DNA from: Symsagittifera roscoffensis | Taxonomy: Eukaryota > Xenacoelomorpha > Acoela > Convolutidae | NCBI RefSeq assembly: GCF_963678635.1 | Contig: NC_087068.1 | Coordinates: 20,504,914-20,564,913, forward strand | DNA length: 60,000 nt | Reading direction: 5' to 3' | In this document: piece by piece, positions 54,125-60,000 of the stretch | How the letters are laid out: each line of letters begins with the position of its first letter | How positions within the stretch are numbered: position 1 is the stretch's first letter | Position numbers and translations under genes: made by a program | The notes under the pieces: generated by a model | Told to the model about the DNA's origin: nothing | Seen by the model: only the letters and a program-made list of their open reading frames with translations | Databases searched by the model: none

Positions 54125-55436
54125 TTAGCTATTTTTTCTATCGGAACGCACGTAAACTGTTGATGCACGCTCTCCCATGAAAAGTAACTCTACATTTTCC
54201 CCACCAGCGGTGCATCAAACTTCAGTTCTACTGAAATGGTGCAATTGGTCAATTCAGGATGAATAAAGTCATGTGAAGCCTCCTGAGTAGATGTGAGATC
54301 AAATGCCATAAATATAATGATTGTGATAATTAGCCAAACTGATTCCGATGACTATTGTTGAAAACAAAGTCTAGAGCTTCCAATGTGTTATAGTATATTC
54401 TTTTGTTATCAGTCGTTGACACAGGAGTTCCTGCAATGGGCAGACCGTTTCGGTAAACAATGATTTCATTCAGCTGAAATTTTTTGATAATGAAACGGGT
54501 TTGTTCGGTTAGTTCCCAGGTATGCTGTATTCGAGCTCATTGCTAAAATCATTCGACGAACTGGCTCTTTGGCAAAAACGTCTTCTTGTCGCCAGCTTTG
54601 CACACCAGTTGTGGCCAAAAAAGTTCTCGGTTAAAAACTTCAATATAATTGTATATTGCGGGTGTTTTTCAACAGAGTTTTTTCTATCGACGATAGCACA
54701 AAATCGGTTACTGTCATTTTGCGCACATATAGGTTAGCCTCTGTGATTTCAACACGGTAATGTTTATCTCTATGCTCAGACATGATAACAAAGTCATTAG
54801 GAGATCGTCTCAGAGAAAGTCTTATTGTAACACCGCTGATAAGATGTTTGTCACATGATAAAAAATCACAAGCAATTTTACCAAATAAACGGAACTCAGT
54901 TGATGCAGCTACGATTCGTTTACGTTCAGCGACATCTTCAGCTCGCCCATTAGCACCATCAATACCTGATGGATTATCTTCATAATAATAACCTTGACAA
55001 GCAAGCCATGTTTTCTTTGCATCATTACCATGTGAAAATTCGGTCTCAATGAAACTCTTATGGGCAAAATTGGCATTGGTGTTGTTGAAATTTTTTCTCC
55101 ATTCAAGGACATTGTGCATTCGGAAAATAAAGATGAAAGTGGATTGTTAAACCAAATATGGGGTGTCTCGTTGTTCTGCCTCTGTAGCATGAGTTCGCAG
55201 TACATTACCATTATTTTGAACAACGCGTGCTACAATCTCCAAGCGAGTTCGTTGAAGATCGATAAAGTTGTTTCTATCTCCTAAAACTTCAAATTCGAGC
55301 AATAGGAACCATCAGGTGAATAAGATGGACCAATTTTTTGAGTGAACGCATTTTCAACTGTAACGAGTAGAGGAGGCTTTTCAAATAAATCTAATGAGCT
55401 GTGAGTTGCTTCAGTTGGCAATAAATTAGAAATCAT
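54125..55436 (-). pseudogene. MCP: Polinton major capsid protein (double jelly-roll), multiply frameshifted
   Basis: Colinear matches to the Polinton capsid appear in changing frames. SSLDLFEKPP is near the start (55436). Then come NNFIDLQRTRLEI, PLSSLFSECTMSLNG, FIETEFSHGNDAKK, the longest open part 55119-54640 (with LFGKIACDFL and FVIMSEHRDKHYRVEI), TGVQSWRQEDVFAKEP, NEIIVYRNGLP and finally FMAFDLTSTQEASHDF near the end. At least six frame changes and several stops separate them, so no intact product is encoded in this sequence. Size (~437 codons) and position before the protease fit. Confidence 0.8.
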
Positions 55437-55568
55437 TTCGTACTTTGGTGAAAAAGTTGGACCGACTTCTCAGTGGGGTTCGTTTTTGTGGAATGACAGC
55501 TTTTGTTTTTCTTTTTCTTGTTGTTGTTGTTGTTGTGTGCTCTCTTCCGTTTTCTGCTCATATGGGAT

Positions 55569-55853
55569 TTACTGCGTCCAGCTCCAACTTGTTTTTTTGA
55601 TTGTGTTTTTTACTGTGTTTTTCAAGGCTTGTTTGGGCGTTTTCTTCCTGGTTGCTATGTCTATTAATTCGGGTGCTGCTTGAACAAGTAATTCTTTTCC
55701 AATACGTTTTGCTGCTGGTACTATAAATTTCCGAGCTAACGGAAGTGCTACTCGTCCAATACCCATAGCCAGAGCACCGAAGCCACTACCCCGCTGTCTG
55801 TAATGTCCTGAGAAGTGAGGCATGGTCGCTTGATTATGATAGTATGCCTCCAT
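55569..55853 (-). CDS. Small Gly/Lys-rich Polinton protein, likely virion component
   Basis: 94 codons, intact. QRGSGFGALAMGIGRVALPL followed by a basic helix-rich half (AAKRIGKELLVQAAP, KKTPKQALKNTVKNT) is a pattern found repeatedly in Polintons between capsid genes. The GSGFG stretch resembles a processing site of adenovirus-like precursors. Role inferred: internal virion or core protein. A second ATG ten codons in is equally possible. Confidence 0.6.
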   Translation of the reverse strand: MEAYYHNQATMPHFSGHYRQRGSGFGALAMGIGRVALPLARKFIVPAAKRIGKELLVQAAPELIDIATRKKTPKQALKNTVKNTIKKTSWSWTQ

Positions 55854-55970
55854 AATCTTAATCAGAAAACTTTTGAAATTTTAAAGTCAAAGCAACTTTT
55901 CCTCCTCCTCTCCGCAAATGGTACAAGTCTACCGGTTTCTGTTCGTAGGTTTACTGCAATGATCTGGATG

Positions 55971-56740
55971 TTATTCACGAGGAGTTTTTTTATAATCTAA
56001 GTTGCTAAAAACTTTGCGATGATTTGGTTCAATGCTGCACACGTAACCGTTTTTCACTCGTCGATTAGTATCAATGACTCTGAGCAACGGTGCTTTGGTG
56101 TCACCCACAATCTGATAATGGATTATATCCAAGTAGATAAAAACATCATTTGGGTTCCAGCAGAGATATCGACAGGGTAGTCGGAAATGAAGTTTTGCGA
56201 TGTGAGAGAGTGCTATGGATATGACTGGATTCTTTATAGCCGATATGGTAGCCCGTTCCATCTCTTATACCTTTGAAACCCAAAATACTAGGAATTTGTG
56301 GGCTCTCAAAGGTAATGCCTTCCCAATAATGCATCCAAATTGAAAGATGTTTGGTAATGGGGTCGATGCTATAAGTGAAATTATCAAGATCAACCTTCCG
56401 ATTGATTTCGTTGAATAATTTCTCGATTTCGCCATATTCACCCCTTTGTTATTGTTTTCTCTCCATCATATGGTCTAGATATTTTATCTTTTGCCACTTT
56501 AAGACTTGCTCTAACTTTGTCTTTTTTATAGTACACTATTTTAGTATCTGTTACATTGTTAAAATGAGTGGGAAACGTTATTTCTGACAATGCAACTCTC
56601 CATTCGCCTTGCAGATCGATATCTTCACTCAGCAGGTTTTTAAAACTCGCTAGTGAGTTGTCAATGAAGATATTCATTGAGGCTGATGACACCAATGTAA
56701 TACTAAAGGAATCTTTGTCACCTCCAAAGTTGCTAGACAT
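55971..56740 (-). pseudogene. mCP: Polinton minor capsid (penton-like) protein, frameshifted
   Basis: The first part (56740-56438, ATG present, 4 nt after the integrase stop) shows the family start pattern FSITLVSSAS, ASFKNLLSEDIDLQGEWRVAL and SEITFP. The middle continues in another frame (GITFESPQIPSILGF, about 56325), and the end in a third frame, YLDIIHYQIVGDTKAPLLRV (about 56125), to a stop at 55971. Two frame breaks at least. It should form the pentameric vertex of the capsid. Confidence 0.7.
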
Positions 56741-56743
56741 TGT

Positions 56744-58582
56744 TTAGCTTGACCCTTCCTTTTCCAATACTCTGATTAGTTCGGGCTCATAAAATTTACC
56801 CTCTATTGGTTCTCTATCAGCGTCGATAAGATTATAAGTCGGTGGGTTCCTTGTTGGTATGTCAAATATTTCAAAAACTTCGTCAGTGAAGGATTGTTTA
56901 TAACCTTTTCGAAAAGGGATGTCAATTTTTGCTATTCTCACAAAATCGCCAACGTAGAGCTTTGGTCGGCGAACCAGTTTCAATGATTGTTCCGCTCTTA
57001 ATGAAATTAGACGTGGAACATCCTTTTTTGTCACTTTATTGGGGGCTAATTTGATGACGCGGTTTGTTCTCGAATTTATTGTGTTGACAAAGTCTTGAAG
57101 CTTATCGATGTAAGAGTAGGTCCATTTGTCCTCCAAATACTTATAAATCAAACTTTTTAGTGATCGGATGTTCCTCTCGGCGAAAGCGGACTTCTTTTCA
57201 CTCTCTGTTGTATATGTCTTGATACCCTTTTTCTCACATAAAGTTTTGAATGACCCCTTGAACTCGGTGCCTTTATCTACCCAGACTTTTTTCGGTTTCT
57301 CTGTCTTTATCATTTGATTGAACGCTTCTGCAGTTGTTGTGGCATACTTTGATTTCAGTGGCTGCACGCGAAGATAACGGGACATGCAATCTACTGCAAC
57401 TAAAAGATATTTGATATCTTTGTTGTATTTTGCTAGTTTATCAACATATGCCAAATCGATTGACCATATTTCGTTTATGTCATAAACTATCACTTTAAGC
57501 CGAGCTATTTTGCGGCGAACTGTTCGGTATTTTGTATAAGATGGTTCTGTATGTAAAAAATGTTTAACTTTTCGTCTTGGTATGACCGTTGTAGCCTTCA
57601 AAGTTTTAACACTACCGAACAATGCTGGACCTTTATCTGTGTAACTCTTTTTCAAAAGTTTTTCCTCAGTTGGTGTAGGTTTCCCATCTTTTACTTTTTG
57701 TCTCCGTCTTTTCTGACGTTGAAGAATCTGAATCGTTATAGGGCGAACCGTACGATTCACTGTCGTCTTCGTCTTTCTCTCTTTCTCTCTTTCTTTGACT
57801 CTTTCCGTGGTGGCTTTCTTTCTTGTTTTGAGTCGTTTGGTTTGTTTTGAACTTGATGATGGCTTACTACTGTCGAGGGTTTTTGTTTCGCCCGAGGTTG
57901 ACGGAGATTTGGTTGGACTTTTGGTTTTTCGTTGGGCCTGTTCTTTAATCTTTGACTGAACCGCGTGTTTGGCATACTTGTTAATAACAGACTCTTCGGT
58001 AAGTTCGAGAGCGGATAAAATCATTATGTAAGCAGGGTTGTGTAGTATTTTAGTTTGCTGTTGTATATCATACAAAAATGATGCTGCTTTGAGACCGGTT
58101 GGTACATTGTCAACATAAATTGTTTCATCCATGGCGTTTATTGAGACTCGAGTTGAGCTTTTGATAACCTCCAGGATATTTTTAGCTCTCATGAATTTTT
58201 TATCCTCCATTATTTGCAATTGTAATAGAATGCGTTCATAGTTTATTTTATTATCCTTTCGCTCCTTCTCATCCACAATCCGCTTCTCCTCTTCCTCCCC
58301 ATCTTCCTGATATTGATTAGTCTCATCTTCTGTAAGAAGTCCTGTTGATTGTTCCCCAGGGTCAACAATAGGCGTTGAGGGAGGTGTTGGGGGAAGGGGT
58401 AGTGGAAGAGTTTCAGTCGATACTGAGTTATGCTTCGTGGGTATTAGAGGTCTCATGCGGTTCAAGTAAGATAACTGGGGCTTTTTGTGTTTAATTGAAC
58501 TGTTAAACAGCACTTGTGATGCATGCGGTTGCTCACGGATATATGTATGTTTTGGAATTAAAACAAACTCTTCTGCTGCCAT
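56744..58582 (-). CDS. INT: Polinton integrase with fused N-terminal domain (612 aa)
   Basis: Intact. Retroviral-type DDE core: D376 in IWSIDLAY, D436 in VWVDKGTEF and E469 in AFAER, spaced as in other Polintons. The end carries a small beta domain (KLYVGDFVRIAK ... FEIFDIPTRNPPTYNLID) like the usual chromo/SH3-type tail. Residues 1-220 are extra: a Pro/Glu-rich linker and a domain (RAKNILEVIKSSTRVSI ... DNVPTGLKAASFLYDIQQQ) that resembles a protein normally encoded separately in Polintons. A basic linker (residues 245-300) joins them. Integrates the element DNA. Four bases or fewer separate it from both neighbours. Confidence 0.88.
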   Translation of the reverse strand: MAAEEFVLIPKHTYIREQPHASQVLFNSSIKHKKPQLSYLNRMRPLIPTKHNSVSTETLPLPLPPTPPSTPIVDPGEQSTGLLTEDETNQYQEDGEEEEKRIVDEKERKDNKINYERILLQLQIMEDKKFMRAKNILEVIKSSTRVSINAMDETIYVDNVPTGLKAASFLYDIQQQTKILHNPAYIMILSALELTEESVINKYAKHAVQSKIKEQAQRKTKSPTKSPSTSGETKTLDSSKPSSSSKQTKRLKTRKKATTERVKEREKERKTKTTVNRTVRPITIQILQRQKRRRQKVKDGKPTPTEEKLLKKSYTDKGPALFGSVKTLKATTVIPRRKVKHFLHTEPSYTKYRTVRRKIARLKVIVYDINEIWSIDLAYVDKLAKYNKDIKYLLVAVDCMSRYLRVQPLKSKYATTTAEAFNQMIKTEKPKKVWVDKGTEFKGSFKTLCEKKGIKTYTTESEKKSAFAERNIRSLKSLIYKYLEDKWTYSYIDKLQDFVNTINSRTNRVIKLAPNKVTKKDVPRLISLRAEQSLKLVRRPKLYVGDFVRIAKIDIPFRKGYKQSFTDEVFEIFDIPTRNPPTYNLIDADREPIEGKFYEPELIRVLEKEGSS

Positions 58583-58585
58583 GTT

Positions 58586-58894
58586 TTATGCTGATGGTAA
58601 GTATCTGTTGCAGAAGTAAAGTATCAGTCTGATCAAGTTGAAACCTTGTTTCGTTAGAATAATTGCTCGTTTTCGTTCAAGTTTTGTTTTTCGGCTGATT
58701 AAAAGTTTGTATGCCTTTTCGAAATTTTCAATGTTTGGAATATTAACAGATACATTGCCATTGACTACATTGAGCAAACATTCACATATAACTGAAATAA
58801 CTTGAGGATTTGTTGTTTTTCTAATGAAGCTTCGGAGCTGGCTGGGATTCAATTGTACCATGTGCTGCAGAATAGATAATTTTTTCGCGTTCAT
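58586..58894 (-). CDS. Small conserved Polinton protein (102 aa)
   Basis: Intact. Pattern LRSFIRKTTNPQVISVICEC followed by LLNVVNGNVSV and a basic region (SRKTKLERKRAIILTKQGF) matches the short ORF that neighbours the ATPase or integrase in many Polintons. Its start overlaps the ATPase stop by ATGA. Biochemical role unknown; a basic core protein is a reasonable guess. Confidence 0.65.
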   Translation of the reverse strand: MNAKKLSILQHMVQLNPSQLRSFIRKTTNPQVISVICECLLNVVNGNVSVNIPNIENFEKAYKLLISRKTKLERKRAIILTKQGFNLIRLILYFCNRYLPSA

Positions 58895-59544
58895 TTGTGA
58901 GAGGTGTAACCTCTGCCTGATTTATTGGTAAGTAAAAAAATTGAGGGACCAGGTGGTGTAATGTTTGAACAATATCTCAAACAATCGGATGTACGCGGAT
59001 CCAAGTCGATTAAAAGATGACCGTATGTGTCTTTTGTAGCGAGCTGATAACAGTGTCTCAAAAATTTAGTGTTGTTCAATTGTCTTCCAAGATGATCAAG
59101 TTGCTGAATATCACGAGGTGATTTGAACAGAATGATGTGTGATGTGTTTAAATCAATTGTTCGAGACCATCTGCTTTGTTGGAACAAATTATGTTTAACA
59201 TATATTACATCTAGTCCTCGGTGTCTTCCTGCTGTTGCAAGTTTGACAAAGTCTTTATCGTTATAGATTTCTTCGCATGAATCATCAAAAACTAGAAGAA
59301 TGTTTTCAAGGTTTCGCAAACTGTCAAAGCCATTGAATTTTATGAAAGTTAGATCAATGCTGTGGGTATTGGGTTTTCCACTATAAAGAGGATGAATCTC
59401 TTTGTAAAAGTATAAGGCTCTTTGAAATTTGGGATAAAATGTTTTTCCTTTCAACAATTTGAATATCAGCTCTGTTTTTCCAGAACCCGAGGGGCCCACG
59501 ATGGCTAAAAAAAGTCTCGTAGATGTATCAATAACTTTATTCAT
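58891..59544 (-). CDS. ATP: Polinton FtsK/HerA-type genome packaging ATPase
   Basis: Walker A GPSGSGKT at residues 17-24, Walker B ILLVFDDSCEE, and the conserved ATAGRHRGLDVIYVKHNLFQ segment with its Asn, which define the A32-like packaging ATPases. The start is taken at 59544 because it overlaps the preceding stop by ATGA; the frame is open to 59598. About 217 residues, the usual size. It pumps element DNA into capsids. Confidence 0.88.
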   Translation of the reverse strand: MNKVIDTSTRLFLAIVGPSGSGKTELIFKLLKGKTFYPKFQRALYFYKEIHPLYSGKPNTHSIDLTFIKFNGFDSLRNLENILLVFDDSCEEIYNDKDFVKLATAGRHRGLDVIYVKHNLFQQSRWSRTIDLNTSHIILFKSPRDIQQLDHLGRQLNNTKFLRHCYQLATKDTYGHLLIDLDPRTSDCLRYCSNITPPGPSIFLLTNKSGRGYTSHK

Positions 59545-59819
59545 ATTCTTGGATTTGGTAATACATAACCAACTAAACCCGATAAAATTGAAAACCAAAC
59601 TGAGGTTTCTTCACAAGTTAACTGCGTTAATGAAAGTTTAAAAATACAAAAAGCCAATAAAATCAAAATTAACACCATTTGTGACATGAAAACTACTTCA
59701 GACCGTGGTACATTCACGTTATTGCAAAATTTCCATGATTTTTTCTCCATATGATTTTCGTCATACACAAAATCGGTAACTATAGTTCCATCAGTCTCGT
59801 CAACTACTGTGTCATTCAT
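59541..59819 (-). CDS. Small Polinton membrane protein
   Basis: 92 codons from the ATG at 59819 (112 if 59879 is used). Two hydrophobic segments, MSQMVLILILLAFCIFKLSL and FSILSGLVGYVL, separated by CEETSVW, then LPNP. The same arrangement is found next to the ATPase in other Polintons. Overlaps the ATPase start by 4 nt. Function unknown. Confidence 0.65.
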   Translation of the reverse strand: MNDTVVDETDGTIVTDFVYDENHMEKKSWKFCNNVNVPRSEVVFMSQMVLILILLAFCIFKLSLTQLTCEETSVWFSILSGLVGYVLPNPRI

Positions 59820-59895
59820 TTCAATTTCCCTACCGCTTTCCCTCACTCTCGAACTTGCAGAATGAAAAATATATATCATATATAAAAAAAATTAA

Positions 59896-60000
59896 TTAAG
59901 CATCTGAACAGTAATAAATTTCATATCGTGTATAACCTGTATAGACACTCGGTTTATTATCATCATCAAAATCATAGTGCATTTCCAAAACATAATTGGC
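59896..60000 (-). CDS. C-terminal end of an unknown Polinton protein (continues past window)
   Basis: The minus frame is open from the window edge to a TAA at 59896; 34 residues with YVLEMHYDFDDDNKPSVY and a Tyr-rich end. Too short to identify. Confidence 0.4.
   Translation of the reverse strand, partial: ANYVLEMHYDFDDDNKPSVYTGYTRYEIYYCSDA

Larger units (their letters stand above)
44200..60000. mobile_element. Polinton/Maverick element (right end outside window)
   Basis: The core set of this class is present: protein-primed family B polymerase, retroviral-type integrase, FtsK/HerA packaging ATPase, adenain-like protease, and major and minor capsid proteins. The left limit is approximate: the polymerase normally lies next to a terminal inverted repeat, but the partner end is beyond 60000, so the repeat and its 6-bp duplication cannot be shown. 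Capsid and protease genes are broken, replication genes largely intact. Confidence 0.85.

Overview
This is an invertebrate metazoan nuclear DNA window, AT-rich and dominated by repeats. Its genes have GT-AG introns with pyrimidine-rich acceptors, it holds tRNA-like SINE heads, a LINE relic and MITEs, and it carries a Polinton/Maverick element. I cannot fix the phylum. It contains one 200-base assembly gap (43671-43870).

Layout. (1) 1-5230: three long overlapping plus-strand ORFs, visibly richer in G+C and purines than everything else. I recognise no domain in them; they are the best candidate here for something undescribed. (2) 5231-7503: no gene seen. (3) 7526-39318: one host gene on the plus strand, an ortholog of ZSWIM8, the SWIM-zinc-finger receptor of a cullin-RING ubiquitin ligase known for target-directed microRNA degradation. 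I could join 16 coding exons with compatible phases into about 1969 codons; human ZSWIM8 is about 1840 residues. Its introns (up to about 6 kb) are packed with at least two lineage-specific dispersed repeat families, a 200-bp tandem array, a foldback element, a TIR element with an internal 27-bp minisatellite, a degenerate GATTCGGT-containing array and a LINE relic with a nested MITE. A poly(A) signal lies at 39410. (4) 39319-44160: intergenic, with more copies of the intronic repeats, a hAT-type MITE with an 8-bp target duplication, a palindromic MITE and the gap.

(5) About 44.2 kb to the window end: most of a Polinton, continuing past 60000. From right to left on the minus strand: an unknown partial protein, a small membrane protein, the FtsK/HerA-type packaging ATPase, a small conserved Polinton protein, the integrase (with an extra N-terminal domain), minor capsid protein, a small glycine-rich virion-like protein, major capsid protein, adenain-like protease, a 222-residue protein with a basic tail and the protein-primed DNA polymerase. 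A plus-strand cluster at 52.4-53.5 kb encodes a PC4/SUB1-like protein and a broken ORF. The ATPase, small protein and integrase are intact and tightly packed. The polymerase has two well supported spliceosomal introns plus one frame break. Both capsid genes and the protease are broken by frameshifts, several next to homopolymers, so either the element is decaying or the assembly carries indel errors.

All identities come from reading translations and from remembered family features; no database search was run.
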